DNA from: Frankiales bacterium
GTDB taxonomy: Bacteria > Actinomycetota > Actinomycetes > Mycobacteriales > SCTD01
DNA length: 37,383 bases
Direction of reading: 5' to 3'
Assembly: GCA_025465135.1 (NCBI GenBank)
Contig: JAODNA010000130.1
Coordinates: 1 to 37,383, forward strand
Under the pieces are notes generated by a model. The model was not told the origin of the DNA. It was given only the letters and a program-made list of their open reading frames with translations, and searched no databases. A program made the position numbers and the translations under genes. Numbering within the stretch: the first letter of the stretch is position 1; every line of letters begins with the position of its first letter. Positions 8,578-18,275 of the stretch are shown piece after piece.

Positions 8578-10722
8578 GTGGACCAGCCCGACCCCAGCAC
8601 CGCGACGGCCAGCCGTGTCTGGCCCGGTGCGCCGTACCCGCTCGGGGCGACGTATGACGGCAGCGGCACCAACTTCGGCCTGTTCTCGGAGGTCGCCGAG
8701 CGGGTCGAGCTGTGCCTGTTCGACGAGGCCGGCACGGAGACGCGGGTCGAACTCACCGAGCGCGATGCCTTCGTCTGGCACGGCTACCTGCCCAACATCG
8801 GACCCGGACAGCGCTACGGCTACCGCGTGCACGGCCCGTACGACCCCGCGAACGGCCACCGCTGCAACCCGAGCAAGCTCCTGCTCGACCCCTACGCGAA
8901 AGCCGTCGACGGCGAGATCGACTGGGCGCAGGCGTGCTTCTCCTACACGTGGGGCGACGAGGACTCGTTCAACGACGAGGACTCCGCGCCGCACATGTGC
9001 AAGTCGGTGGTCATCAGCCCCTTCTTCGACTGGGACAACGACCGTCACCCGCGCACGCCGTACAGCGACACCGTGATCTACGAGGCCCACGTGAAGGGCC
9101 TGACGAAGACGCATCCCGGGATCCCGGAGGAGATGCGCGGTACGTACGCAGCCGTCGCGCACCCGGTGATGATCGAGCACTACAAGAAGCACGGCATCAC
9201 CGCTGTGGAGCTGATGCCGGTCCACCAGTTCGTCCACGACAGCCATCTCGCCGACCGCGGCCAGCGCAACTACTGGGGCTACAACACCATCGGCTTCTTC
9301 GCGCCCCACAACGACTACGCGTCGGCGCGGACACCTGGCCAGCAGGTCCAGGAGTTCAAGGCCATGGTCAAGGCCCTGCACGCCGAAGGCCTCGAGGTCA
9401 TCCTCGACGTCGTCTACAACCACACGGCGGAGGGCAACCAGCTCGGGCCGACACTGTCCTTCCGCGGGATCGACAACGCCAACTACTACCGCCTCGTCGA
9501 CGACGCGAAGCAGCACTACTACGACACGACCGGCACCGGAAACACGCTGCTGATGAGGAGCCCCAACGTCCTCCAGCTGATCATGGACTCACTGCGCTAC
9601 TGGGTCCTCGAGATGCACGTCGACGGCTTCCGCTTCGACCTCGCCTCGTCGCTGGCCCGCCAGTTCCACGAGGTCGACCGGCTCTCGGCGTTCTTCGACC
9701 TCGTCCACCAGGACCCGGTGGTCAGCCAGACGAAGCTCATCGCCGAGCCGTGGGACATCGGCTACGACGGCTACAACGTCGGCGGGTTCCCGCCGCTGTG
9801 GACGGAGTGGAACGGGAAGTACCGCGACACCGTCCGCGACTACTGGCGTGGTGAGCCCGCGACCCTGGCAGAGTTCGCGTCGCGCCTGACGGGTTCCGCC
9901 GATCTCTACGAGGACGACGGCCGTCGTCCCTTCGCGTCGATCAACTTCGTCACGGCTCACGACGGCTTCACGTTGCACGACCTCGTCTCCTACAACGAGA
10001 AGCACAACGAGGCCAACGGCGAGGACGGCAACGACGGCGAGAGCAACAACTCGTCCTGGAACTGCGGTGTCGAGGGCGAGACGGACGACCTCGAGGTGGT
10101 CGCGCTCCGCGAGCAGCAGAAGCGCAACTTCCTGGCGACGCTGTTCCTGTCACAAGGCGTGCCCATGCTGCTGCACGGCGACGAGCTGGGACGCACCCAG
10201 CGCGGCAACAACAACGTCTACGCGCAGGACAACGAGCTGTCCTGGATCGACTGGGAGCGGGCCAAGGACTTCGAGGTCCTCTCGGAGTTCACCGCGAAGC
10301 TGGCGAGGCTGCGCCACTCGCACCCGGTGTTCCGCCGCCGGCGCCACTTCCAGGGTCGGGTGCTGAAGGGCAGCGAGATCCAGGACATCGGCTGGTTCAC
10401 ACCGGCCGGTGAGTGGATGAGCGAGGACGACTGGGAGTCGGGGTTCGCCAAGTCCGTCGCGGTCTTCCTCAACGGTGAGGGGATCCGCGAGCCCGACCTG
10501 CGCGGCGAGCGCATCGTCGACGACTCGTTCTTCCTGCTCTTCAACGGCCACCACGAGCCCATCGAGTTCACGCTGCCCGATCTCGGCGCCGGTGAGCGCT
10601 GGGACGTGGCGATCGACACCGCCGCACCCATGCTCGACGACGCCGAGAGCCGCGCCGTCAAGACCGGCGAGCCCATCGAGGTCGACGCCCGCTCGGTGCT
10701 CGTGCTGCAGCGGGTGTTCTGA
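8578..10722 (+). CDS. glgX: Glycogen debranching enzyme (GlgX/TreX, GH13 isoamylase type)
   Basis: Hydrolyses alpha-1,6 branch points of glycogen or limit dextrins, giving linear maltodextrins for TreY. Length is 714 residues from GTG 8578, with GGGAG just upstream. An ATG at 8539 would add 13 residues but falls in the promoter. The N-terminal CBM48-type module (PYPLGATYDGSGTNF) is followed by the GH13 barrel. Visible catalytic regions are VIYEAHVKGLT, DVVYNHTAEG, the nucleophile region DGFRFDLAS, the acid/base region IAEPWDIG, and TAHDGFTLHD. It is first in a three-gene operon; treY begins 3 bp after its stop. Because it sits with treY and treZ and not with glgA/glgB/glgP, the name treX is equally fitting. 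Confidence 0.95.
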   Translation: MDQPDPSTATASRVWPGAPYPLGATYDGSGTNFGLFSEVAERVELCLFDEAGTETRVELTERDAFVWHGYLPNIGPGQRYGYRVHGPYDPANGHRCNPSKLLLDPYAKAVDGEIDWAQACFSYTWGDEDSFNDEDSAPHMCKSVVISPFFDWDNDRHPRTPYSDTVIYEAHVKGLTKTHPGIPEEMRGTYAAVAHPVMIEHYKKHGITAVELMPVHQFVHDSHLADRGQRNYWGYNTIGFFAPHNDYASARTPGQQVQEFKAMVKALHAEGLEVILDVVYNHTAEGNQLGPTLSFRGIDNANYYRLVDDAKQHYYDTTGTGNTLLMRSPNVLQLIMDSLRYWVLEMHVDGFRFDLASSLARQFHEVDRLSAFFDLVHQDPVVSQTKLIAEPWDIGYDGYNVGGFPPLWTEWNGKYRDTVRDYWRGEPATLAEFASRLTGSADLYEDDGRRPFASINFVTAHDGFTLHDLVSYNEKHNEANGEDGNDGESNNSSWNCGVEGETDDLEVVALREQQKRNFLATLFLSQGVPMLLHGDELGRTQRGNNNVYAQDNELSWIDWERAKDFEVLSEFTAKLARLRHSHPVFRRRRHFQGRVLKGSEIQDIGWFTPAGEWMSEDDWESGFAKSVAVFLNGEGIREPDLRGERIVDDSFFLLFNGHHEPIEFTLPDLGAGERWDVAIDTAAPMLDDAESRAVKTGEPIEVDARSVLVLQRVF

Positions 10723-10725
10723 CCC

Positions 10726-13140
10726 GTGTCGCACCTGCCCGCCGCCGGCAAGCCGGTTCCGGTCTCGACCTACCGCGTCCAGCTCCGGCCCCCGGCTGAC
10801 GACCACCCGGGGTTCGGGTTCGACGACGCTGCGGCTGCGGTCCCGTATCTCGCCGCGCTGGGTGTCACGCACCTGTACTGCTCGCCCTACCTGCAGGCGG
10901 CACCGGGGTCCGCCCACGGCTACGACGTCGTCGACCACGGCCGCGTCAACGACGAGCTCGGTGGAGTGGCCGCCTTCGACCGCATGGTCGCCGCCTGCCG
11001 CAGGGCAGGTCTCGGCATTGTCCTCGACGTCGTGCCCAACCACATGGCCGTCAGTGAGCCCGAGTCGCAGAACGCCGCGTGGTGGTCCGTCCTTCGTGAC
11101 GGCCCTGCCTCGCCCTACGCCGAGTGGTTCGACATCGACTGGGACAGCCGGGACAACCCGGGGAAGGTCCTCGTGCCGATCCTTGGGGCTCCCCTCGGGG
11201 AGGTCCTCGACGAGCTGAAGGTCGAGGACGACCAGATCCGCTACTACGACCACGTCGTGCCGATCGCCCCTGGCACGCTCGTCCGGGGTGACCTCAGCGC
11301 GACCCTGGCCGCCCAGCACTACCGGCTCTGTCACTGGAAGGTCGCCGGCGAGGAGCTCAACTACCGCCGGTTCTTCGACGTGACGACGCTCGCCGGCGTT
11401 CGCGTCGAGGTGCCGTCGGTCTTCGACGCAACGCATCGGCTCGTGCTGGAGCAGCTGCGCGACGGCGTCCTCGACGGGTTGCGCGTCGACCACCCCGACG
11501 GGCTCGCCGACCCCAAGGGCTACCTCGACCGGCTCGCCGAGCAGACCGGCGGTGCGTGGGTGGTGGTCGAGAAGATCCTCGAACCCGGCGAGCGGCTGCC
11601 GGACGACTGGGCCTGTGCGGGCACCACCGGCTACGACGCGCTCAACAACGTGCTGGGGCTGTTCGTCGACCCCGCCGGCGAGCTGCCCCTGACCTCGCTC
11701 TGGGAGTCGCTGACCGAGGACCAGTCGTCGTACGCCGACGCCGTCGTGCGCGCGAAGCGACTCGTGCTCAGCGACGTGCTGGCCGCCGAGGTGAACCGGC
11801 TGACCGATGTCGGCCTGGCGGCCTGCGCAGACGAGCCGGGGTTGCGGGACACCACGAGGCGCGGCTTTCGCGAGGCACTGGTGGAGGTGCTCGTCTCGTT
11901 CGACGTCTACCGCGCCTACCTGGAGCCGGCCGGGCCGGCCGACGAGATCGCGAGGACGCACGTCGACCACGCCGTCGCGGCGGCGAGATCGGCCCGGCCG
12001 GATCGGGCCGACGAGATCGAGCTGGTGGGCCGGCTCGCGCTCGCCGAGGGCCCTCGTGGTGCGCGCGCCCGCGAGTTCGTCACGCGGTTCCAGCAGACCT
12101 GTGGCCCCGTGATGGCCAAGGGCGTCGAGGACACGGCGTTCTACCGCTACCTGCGGCTGAGCGGCCTCAACGAGGTGGGCGGCGACCCGTCGCGCTTCGG
12201 CCTGCCGGTGGCGGAGTTCCACGCCGCATGCAGGTCGATGTCGGAGCAGTGGCCGGTGTCGATGACGACGCTGTCGACGCACGACACGAAGCGGTCAGAG
12301 GATGTTCGTGCCCGCCTGGCTCTGCTGTCGCAGTGCCCCGACGAGTGGGCCGACGCCGTGACGCGCTGGTCCGGCCTCGCCGCTCGTCATCGCGGAACGG
12401 CCGGACCGGATGCCGTCACCGAGCAGCTGCTCTGGCAGACCCTCGTCGGGGCGTGGCCGCTGGACGCCGAGCGCCTTGCCGCCTACCTGGCGAAGGCCAC
12501 CAAGGAGGCGAAGCTGCGCACGTCGTGGCTGTCCCCGGTCCCGGACTTCGACGCGGCCGTCGCCGACTTCGCCCGCGCCGTGCTGTCGGACGACGACATC
12601 AGGCGCGAGGTCGATGCGTTCGTCGAACGGCTCGCCCCGGCATGGCGGGTGACCGCGCTCGCGCAGAAGCTCGTCCAGCTGACGATGCCCGGCGTCGCCG
12701 ACACCTACCAGGGCACCGAGCTGTTCGACCTCTCACTGGTCGACCCCGACAACCGCCGGGCGGTCGACTACGACGGGCGGCGCCGGATGCTGGACGCCCT
12801 CCAGGGCGTGCCGGCTCTCGACGACAGCGGAGCCGCGAAGCTCCACGTCGTGTCGACCGCGCTGCGGCTGCGGCGCGCGCATCCCGACTGGTTCCTGTCC
12901 ACGTCGTCGTACGAGCCGGTCGAGGCCGGGCACCGCGCGCTGGCCTTCTCACGGGCGGATCGCGTCATCACCGTCGTACCGCTTCGGGCCCTGTCGCACC
13001 CCGACTGGGGTGACGAGACGGTGGAGCTGCCGGGCGGCACGTGGCAGGACGTCCTGACGGGCCGCCCCGTCACCAGCGGCCGGCTGGCGGACCTGCTGGG
13101 CGCCTTCCCGGTGGCGCTGCTGGTCAGGGACCGGCCGTGA
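10726..13140 (+). CDS. treY: Maltooligosyl trehalose synthase
   Basis: Converts the reducing end of a linear maltodextrin into a trehalose unit by intramolecular transglycosylation. The protein has 804 residues, a size usual for the family, and starts at GTG 3 bp after glgX. GH13 landmarks are STYRVQL at the N-terminus, DVVPNHMA, the nucleophile region DGLRVDHPDGLADP, the acid/base region VVVEKIL, and STHDTKRSEDVR near residue 520. The C-terminal region GVADTYQGTELFDLSLVDPD is also characteristic. Its stop overlaps the treZ start by 4 bases (GTGA), so the two products should be made in equal amounts. Confidence 0.96.
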   Translation: MSHLPAAGKPVPVSTYRVQLRPPADDHPGFGFDDAAAAVPYLAALGVTHLYCSPYLQAAPGSAHGYDVVDHGRVNDELGGVAAFDRMVAACRRAGLGIVLDVVPNHMAVSEPESQNAAWWSVLRDGPASPYAEWFDIDWDSRDNPGKVLVPILGAPLGEVLDELKVEDDQIRYYDHVVPIAPGTLVRGDLSATLAAQHYRLCHWKVAGEELNYRRFFDVTTLAGVRVEVPSVFDATHRLVLEQLRDGVLDGLRVDHPDGLADPKGYLDRLAEQTGGAWVVVEKILEPGERLPDDWACAGTTGYDALNNVLGLFVDPAGELPLTSLWESLTEDQSSYADAVVRAKRLVLSDVLAAEVNRLTDVGLAACADEPGLRDTTRRGFREALVEVLVSFDVYRAYLEPAGPADEIARTHVDHAVAAARSARPDRADEIELVGRLALAEGPRGARAREFVTRFQQTCGPVMAKGVEDTAFYRYLRLSGLNEVGGDPSRFGLPVAEFHAACRSMSEQWPVSMTTLSTHDTKRSEDVRARLALLSQCPDEWADAVTRWSGLAARHRGTAGPDAVTEQLLWQTLVGAWPLDAERLAAYLAKATKEAKLRTSWLSPVPDFDAAVADFARAVLSDDDIRREVDAFVERLAPAWRVTALAQKLVQLTMPGVADTYQGTELFDLSLVDPDNRRAVDYDGRRRMLDALQGVPALDDSGAAKLHVVSTALRLRRAHPDWFLSTSSYEPVEAGHRALAFSRADRVITVVPLRALSHPDWGDETVELPGGTWQDVLTGRPVTSGRLADLLGAFPVALLVRDRP

Positions 13141-14891
13141 CGACCTTTGCCGTGTGGGCGCCGGAGCGCGAACGCGTCGAGGTCGACGTCGCCGGCGAGC
13201 GGCACGCGATGAGCCGCAACGAGGGTGGCTGGTGGCGGGCGACCGTGCCGACAGCGGCGACGAGCGACTACGCGTTCGTGCTCGACGGCGGCGATCCTCG
13301 GCCGGATCCGCGCAGCCGGTGGCAGCCGCACGGCGTCCACCGTGCCTCGCGGGTCTATGACGACAGCGCCTTCCCGTGGACCGACGAGCACTGGCGCGGC
13401 ATCCCCTTGCCGGGAAGCGTGCTGTACGAGCTGCACGTCGGCACCTTCACCGAGGAGGGAACGTTCGACGCCGCCATCGAGCGTCTCGACCACCTGGCCG
13501 AGCTGGGGGTCTCGGCGATCGAGCTGCTGCCCTGCAACGCCTTCGACGGCAGGTGGGGCTGGGGTTACGACGGCGTCGCGTGGTTCGCGGTGCACGAGCC
13601 GTACGGCGGTCCCGACGGGCTGAAGCGGTTCGTCGACGCCTGCCACGCGCGCGGCCTCGGCGTCGTGATGGACGTCGTCTACAACCACCTGGGTCCGGCC
13701 GGCAACTACCTGCCGGAGTTCGGCCCCTACCTGACCGACGCGCACACGACGCCGTGGGGCCCGGCGGTCAACCTCGACCAGCCGGGCAGCGACGAGGTGC
13801 GCCGCTTCATCGTCGACAACGCGATGATGTGGCTGCGCGACTTCCACGTCGACGGGCTTCGACTCGACGCCGTGCACGCGTTCGTCGACGACCGGGCCAC
13901 GCACCTGCTCGAGGAGCTCGCCGTCGCCGTGGAGGCCCTCGGCGCACAGCTCGGCAAGCCGCTGTGGCTGGTGGCCGAGAGCGACCTCAACAACGCGCGT
14001 CTCGTGACCACGCGGCTGGCGGCGGGCTTCGGGCTCAACGGCCAGTGGGCCGACGACGTGCACCACGCCGTCCACGCACTGCTCACCGGCGAGCGCGCCG
14101 GCTACTACGGCGACTTCGGGTCCATCGGCACTCTCGCCAAGGCCCTGACGTCGGTCTTCGTGCACGACGGCTCCTGGTCGTCGTTCCGGCAGCGTTCGCA
14201 CGGCCGGCCCGTGGACCCGACCACCCCCGGGCACCGCTTCGTCGTCTACCTGCAGAACCACGACCAGGTCGGCAACCGCGCCCTCGGCGACCGGATCGCG
14301 ACGACGCTTCCCGACGGCCTGCTGATGGTCGGCGCCGCGCTGATCCTGACCTCGCCCTACACCCCGATGCTCTGGATGGGCGAGGAGTGGGGGGCGCGCA
14401 CGCCGTGGCAGTTCTTCTCCGACCACCGCGGCGATCTCGGCGAAGCGGTGCGCACGGGCCGGCGCGAGGAGTTCGCGACGCACGGCTGGGAGACCGATGA
14501 GGTGCCGGACCCGCAGTCGGGCACGACCTTCGAGGCCTCCAAGCTCGACTGGAAGGAGCCGCAGAGCGATCGGGGCGCGCGGCTGCTCGCGTGGCACCGC
14601 GACCTGATCGCGCTGCGCCGCAGCCGCCTCGACCTGTCCGACGGGCGTCGGGACCGGGTGCAGGTGACGTACGACGAGGAGGCCCGCTGGCTCGTCGTAC
14701 GGCGCGGCTGCACCGCCGTGGCCTGCAACCTCGGCGCCGACCGGCAGCCCGTGCCGCTGCCGGGCACGCCCGACGGGATGCTCCTCGCCAGCTCGCACGG
14801 GTTCGTCTTCCGCGACGGCTTCGTCGAGATCGACGCCGAGTCCGTGGCCGTCCTGGACCTGCTCCCCGAGGACCCCGCCAGCCCGCTGTGA
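13137..14891 (+). CDS. treZ: Malto-oligosyltrehalose trehalohydrolase
   Basis: Releases free trehalose from the maltooligosyl-trehalose made by TreY, the last step of the TreXYZ route. The start is set at GTG 13137, which overlaps the treY stop as GTGA. It gives 584 residues, normal for the family, and the N-terminus TTFAVWAPERERVEVDV is the expected CBM48-type strand. The upstream part of the open frame does not look like protein. GH13 motifs are LYELHVGTFT, DVVYNHLGP, the nucleophile region DGLRLDAVHAF, the acid/base region LVAESDLN, and LQNHDQVGNR. The trehalose product suggests osmotic, drying or stationary-phase protection. No regulator gene lies beside the operon. Confidence 0.96.
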   Translation: MTTFAVWAPERERVEVDVAGERHAMSRNEGGWWRATVPTAATSDYAFVLDGGDPRPDPRSRWQPHGVHRASRVYDDSAFPWTDEHWRGIPLPGSVLYELHVGTFTEEGTFDAAIERLDHLAELGVSAIELLPCNAFDGRWGWGYDGVAWFAVHEPYGGPDGLKRFVDACHARGLGVVMDVVYNHLGPAGNYLPEFGPYLTDAHTTPWGPAVNLDQPGSDEVRRFIVDNAMMWLRDFHVDGLRLDAVHAFVDDRATHLLEELAVAVEALGAQLGKPLWLVAESDLNNARLVTTRLAAGFGLNGQWADDVHHAVHALLTGERAGYYGDFGSIGTLAKALTSVFVHDGSWSSFRQRSHGRPVDPTTPGHRFVVYLQNHDQVGNRALGDRIATTLPDGLLMVGAALILTSPYTPMLWMGEEWGARTPWQFFSDHRGDLGEAVRTGRREEFATHGWETDEVPDPQSGTTFEASKLDWKEPQSDRGARLLAWHRDLIALRRSRLDLSDGRRDRVQVTYDEEARWLVVRRGCTAVACNLGADRQPVPLPGTPDGMLLASSHGFVFRDGFVEIDAESVAVLDLLPEDPASPL

Positions 14892-14942
14892 CCGGTTTGT
14901 CCCGGCGTCGTCCTCGGTGGGCACCGGGATTTCGTGCGATAC

Positions 14943-14961
14943 CGGACTAGTCCGAATGGCC
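14943..14961 (+). promoter_or_regulatory. Composite palindrome element, copy A, upstream of the EAL-CBS gene
   Basis: Perfect 12-bp palindrome CGGACTAGTCCG (14943-14954), three bases (AAT), then GGCC (14958-14961). The order matches the elements at 16215, 23492 and 23581. It ends about 66 bp before the GTG start of the downstream gene. CTAG is rare in such high-GC DNA. Function unknown: an operator or an alternative-sigma promoter are both possible. Confidence 0.4.
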
Positions 14962-15027
14962 CTCTTGTGCACAGCACTCGGAGCAGGGAGTATCCGCCAG
15001 ACGTTACTCGTGTGACTGGAGGTGCTG

Positions 15028-16197
15028 GTGGGGCTCAGTGTCGCGGCCGTCCCCGTCCAGCGCCGCGACGAGACGCGCACCCCTGTCCGGGCCGATCTCG
15101 AGGTCAAGCGCGTGCTCGCGGGCATGGCCTCCGCCCGGCTCGTCTACCAGCCGGTCGTCGACCTCGTTCGCGGTGAGGTCGTCGGCTACGAGGCTCTGGC
15201 CCGCTTCGGCACCGGCGGCGGCCTTCGCGCCCCGGGCCCCTACCTGGCGGCCGCCGAGCGCACCGGTCGTGGCGCCGACCTCGAGGCGCACCTCCTTGCG
15301 CAGGCCCTCGCTGCCCGCGACACCGTGCCGACCGGCTGCTTCCTCGCCGTCAACGTCTCCCCGGTGCTGCTCGCCAGCCCGGTCGTGGTGGCCTTGCTGC
15401 GCGCGGCCGGCGACCTGACCGGCCTGGTGCTCGAGCTCACCGAGCACGTGCCCGTCGACAACCTGACCGCGCTGCGCCGGCGCGTCGACGCGCTGCGTGA
15501 CCGCGGCGCGCTGCTCGCCCTCGACGACACCGGGGCCGGCTGGTCGGGCCTGCGTCAGGTCGCCGAGCTGAGGCCGGACATCGTCAAGCTCGACCGCTCC
15601 CTCGTCAGCGACGTCGACGACGACGAGGTCAAGCAGGGCCTGGTCGAGCTCGTGGGCCAGTTCGTCTCGCGACTCGGCAGCCGGCTCCTCGTCGAAGGCG
15701 TCGAGCGGTTCGAGGAGCTCGATGCGGTCGTGCGCCTCGGGGTCCCGCTCGCACAGGGCTGGCTGCTGGGACGGCCCTCCCTGCGCTGGTCGGAGCTGCC
15801 CGCCGGGGTGGCAGCCGCGATCACCGAGCGGACCACCCACACCGACGCACGCCCCCGGATCGGCAACCAGGTCGACCGCACGGCGCCGTGCGTGCGGCAC
15901 CTCGCGACGATCGGCTTCCTGCCCGGCGAGCCACGCGACGTCGTGGTCGTCGACGGACGGGACCGCCCGCACAAGCTCTGGGTGCGCAACGCCGAGGACG
16001 ACCAGCCGAGCGGCTGGGTGCATCCCGTGATGACCGCCCTCGCCGACGAGCAAGCGCACGACGTGGTCGCCCGCGCGATGACCCGACCGGCACAGACCCG
16101 CTTCGACCCGTTGGTCTGCGTCGACGCCACCGGCGCCTATGTCGGCCTGGTGCACGTCGAGCACCTGGTGACCGCGGCCGTCACCGCCGCCCGCTGA
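15028..16197 (+). CDS. EAL-domain cyclic-di-GMP phosphodiesterase with C-terminal CBS-like region
   Basis: Predicted to hydrolyse the second messenger c-di-GMP to pGpG. The start is GTG 15028, five bases after GGAGG; a GTG at 15022 overlaps that ribosome site and is less likely. Residues about 25-265 form the EAL domain. All signature residues are visible: E55 in GYEALARF, NVSP, LELTEH, the metal pair in LDDTGAG, VKLDRS, VEGVE, and QGWLLGRP. An active enzyme is therefore expected. Residues about 285-389 resemble a CBS pair; the second motif, DPLVCVDATGAYVGLVHVEHL, is the clearest. This part could bind an adenine nucleotide and tune activity. There is no GGDEF domain in this protein or in the window. 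The gene stands alone after the tre operon and has copy A of the composite element upstream. Confidence 0.9.
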   Translation: MGLSVAAVPVQRRDETRTPVRADLEVKRVLAGMASARLVYQPVVDLVRGEVVGYEALARFGTGGGLRAPGPYLAAAERTGRGADLEAHLLAQALAARDTVPTGCFLAVNVSPVLLASPVVVALLRAAGDLTGLVLELTEHVPVDNLTALRRRVDALRDRGALLALDDTGAGWSGLRQVAELRPDIVKLDRSLVSDVDDDEVKQGLVELVGQFVSRLGSRLLVEGVERFEELDAVVRLGVPLAQGWLLGRPSLRWSELPAGVAAAITERTTHTDARPRIGNQVDRTAPCVRHLATIGFLPGEPRDVVVVDGRDRPHKLWVRNAEDDQPSGWVHPVMTALADEQAHDVVARAMTRPAQTRFDPLVCVDATGAYVGLVHVEHLVTAAVTAAR

Positions 16198-16214
16198 CCG
16201 CTCGCGGGGAAGCA

Positions 16215-16238
16215 GGTCCTAGGACCATCGGCCGATGG
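16215..16238 (+). promoter_or_regulatory. Composite palindrome element, copy B, upstream of the cupredoxin gene
   Basis: GGTCCTAGGACC (16215-16226) is a perfect 12-bp palindrome. It shares its last two bases with a second perfect palindrome, CCATCGGCCGATGG (16225-16238). The element lies 17 bp after the EAL-CBS stop and 32 bp before the cupredoxin ATG. Each dyad leaves only a short loop, so a regulator-binding or promoter element is more likely than a terminator. Confidence 0.45.
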
Positions 16239-16270
16239 CCCGCTCGGGGCATCTCGGTGATCCTGCACAG

Positions 16271-16873
16271 ATGCGCTCACTGCGGCTGATCTCGGCCGGT
16301 TCACTCCTCCTGCTCGCAGCGTGCGGCGGCTCGAGCAGCACGGTCGCCGCCCCGCCGCCACCGAGCGCCCTGCCACCGAGCCCAGCGGCGTCCGTGGCCG
16401 AGAGCCCGCCGCCGGCCCCCACCGTCACTGCCCCAGCGACGCCGGCCGGCTCGCCGCGTCCCTCGCCGGCCGCCGTACGGAGCGCCGCCGCGAGTGCGGC
16501 TCCTGCCCCGGTGCGTACGACGGCGGCGAGCCCGACTTCGCGCGCGTCGGCGAGCCCCAAGCCGGCCCCCACGCCGAGCCCGCGTCCGACGCCACAGCCC
16601 TCGCCGACCGTCAAGGCCGGCCCGACGCACGATCTCGAGATGATGTCGCCGTACACGTTCAACCCGAAGGACTTCACGATCGGCGTCGGCGACGCAGTCC
16701 GCGTGCACAACGGTGACACGATCACGCACACGTTCACCGGTCCGAGCTGGGACACCGGCGACATGGGCCCTGGAGCAGTGAAGACCCTGCGGTTCAACAA
16801 GGCGGGCACGTTCAGCTTCTACTGCGCGCCGCACCAGTCGCTGGGGATGACCGGAACGCTGACTGTCAGGTAG
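16271..16873 (+). CDS. Cupredoxin (plastocyanin-like) lipoprotein
   Basis: A 200-residue surface lipoprotein. ATG 16271 is preferred over an upstream in-frame ATG at 16235 because it begins directly with a lipoprotein signal: MRSLRL, a hydrophobic core, then LLAAC with the lipidated Cys at 18. Residues about 20-118 are a Pro/Ala/Ser/Thr linker that could span the cell wall. Residues 120-200 form a blue-copper domain with a complete type I copper set: H153, C185, H188 and M193, in the order THTF, FYCAPHQ and GMTG. It probably shuttles electrons or holds copper outside the membrane; no redox partner gene is adjacent. Its end overlaps the convergent WS/DGAT gene by 8 bp. Copy B of the composite element lies just upstream. 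Confidence 0.9.
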   Translation: MRSLRLISAGSLLLLAACGGSSSTVAAPPPPSALPPSPAASVAESPPPAPTVTAPATPAGSPRPSPAAVRSAAASAAPAPVRTTAASPTSRASASPKPAPTPSPRPTPQPSPTVKAGPTHDLEMMSPYTFNPKDFTIGVGDAVRVHNGDTITHTFTGPSWDTGDMGPGAVKTLRFNKAGTFSFYCAPHQSLGMTGTLTVR

Positions 16874-18239
16874 CGAAGGCCTTCTCGAGCTCGGCGAGCC
16901 CCTCGTCGAGCGCCGGCAGAAGTCGTTGCAGGTGCGGGAGCGAGCGCCGGCAGCCGATCAGGCCGAACTCCATCTGGCCGGCGTAGCTCGTGACCGTGAT
17001 GTTGAGTGCCTGCCCCGCAGTCGGGATCGAGAGCGGGTACATGCCTTCCAGGCGCGCGCCGTTCCAGTAGAGCGGCTCCTTGGGCCCGGGCACGTTGGAG
17101 ATGACGAGGTTGAACGGCGGCCGGACCGCCGAGGCGATGCCGGGCAGCTGAGCCAGGACCATGGGGCTCATCACCGCTGCGCTCAGGGCGGTCACCTGCA
17201 GCTGGTTCAGGCCGCGCAGCCCCTCCTTCGCCGCTTGCATCGACGCCTTGATCGCCACGAGCCGCTCCTCGGGGTCCGCGAGATCAGTGCCGAGGTTGCA
17301 CAGGATGGTGCCGACCGCATTGCCCCCGTCGTCGTCGTCCTCGTCGCGCAGCGAGACCGGCGTCATCGCGACGAGCGGCGCGTCAGGCAGCGCGTCGAGC
17401 TCGCGCAGGTACCTGCGCAGCGCAGATGCGCACATGGCGAGTACGACGTCGTTGATGGTGGCGTCGGCGGCCCGTCCGACTGCCCGGATCCGGTCCATCG
17501 ACCAGGCCTGGGCCGCGAACCGGCGGCTGCCGGTGATCGGCACGTTGAGCACGCTGCGCGGGGCCTGCATCGGTAGCGCGACGGCCTGCTCGCGCAGGCC
17601 CTGCCCGGCGAGCTCGAGGACGCGTGGCGTGAGTGCGGCCAGGTCCCAGACCGCCTGCCCGGCCTGCATCGGCAGCGAGAGGAGCCCACCGCCCGCGCCC
17701 TTCTTCTTCGTGCGCGCGGTCCGCGGCCGCTCCTCGAAGGGCATCCGCACCTCGCGTGAGTCGGCGTCGGTCGACAGCGTGCGCTCCAGCAGCCGCAGCC
17801 CGGACACACCGTCCATGAGCGCGTGGTGCAGCTTCGTGTAGACGGCGAACCGCCCGTCGACCAGCCCCTCGATGAGGTGCGCCTCCCACAGCGGCCGGTG
17901 CCGGTCGAGCAGCGTCCCGTGCAGCCTCGACACCAGAGCCAGCAGCTCGCGCACCCGCCCGGGCGGTGGCAACGCGGAGTGCCGGATGTGGTGCTCGAGG
18001 TCGATCTCGGGGTCGTCGACCCAGGTCCACTGGCCGAGGGTCGCCAGCGACCGGTGCGGCCGTCGCCGGAACGCTTTGGCGATGTCGGTCGCCTTCAGCG
18101 CGTCGAGGTACAGCTCGGTGAGGTACTCGGGCCCGGAGCCCTCCGGCGGCGTGAACAGCTGCAGGCTGCCGACGTGCATCGGCTGCTCCCGCGACTCCGG
18201 TACCAGGAACATCGCGTCGGCCAGCGGCATCAATGCCAC
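16866..18239 (-). CDS. Wax ester synthase / acyl-CoA:diacylglycerol acyltransferase (WS/DGAT family)
   Basis: Transfers an acyl group from acyl-CoA to diacylglycerol or a long-chain alcohol, forming storage triacylglycerol or wax ester. Length is 457 residues, typical for the family. The active-site motif HHAxxDG is at 138-144 (HHALMDG). The N-terminus MPLADAMFLVPESREQPMH and the C-terminal segment NLVISNVPGPKEPLYWNGA are family hallmarks. The start is taken as GTG 18239, nine bases after GGGAG; an ATG three codons later is possible. The O-methyltransferase gene ends 36 bp upstream on the same strand, so the two may share a transcript. Confidence 0.93.
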   Translation of the reverse strand: MALMPLADAMFLVPESREQPMHVGSLQLFTPPEGSGPEYLTELYLDALKATDIAKAFRRRPHRSLATLGQWTWVDDPEIDLEHHIRHSALPPPGRVRELLALVSRLHGTLLDRHRPLWEAHLIEGLVDGRFAVYTKLHHALMDGVSGLRLLERTLSTDADSREVRMPFEERPRTARTKKKGAGGGLLSLPMQAGQAVWDLAALTPRVLELAGQGLREQAVALPMQAPRSVLNVPITGSRRFAAQAWSMDRIRAVGRAADATINDVVLAMCASALRRYLRELDALPDAPLVAMTPVSLRDEDDDDGGNAVGTILCNLGTDLADPEERLVAIKASMQAAKEGLRGLNQLQVTALSAAVMSPMVLAQLPGIASAVRPPFNLVISNVPGPKEPLYWNGARLEGMYPLSIPTAGQALNITVTSYAGQMEFGLIGCRRSLPHLQRLLPALDEGLAELEKAFAT

Positions 18240-18275
18240 GTCAGTGCACTCCCTCGGCTCGGTGCTGTCCTGATG

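Noticed and set aside
14892-14942. Terminator after treZ
   Set aside because: Only a 6-bp TCCCGG/CCGGGA pairing with a long loop; too weak to call.
16225-16238. CCATCGGCCGATGG as terminator of the EAL-CBS gene
   Set aside because: A perfect palindrome with at most a 5-bp stem and 4-base loop; listed instead as part of the composite element.
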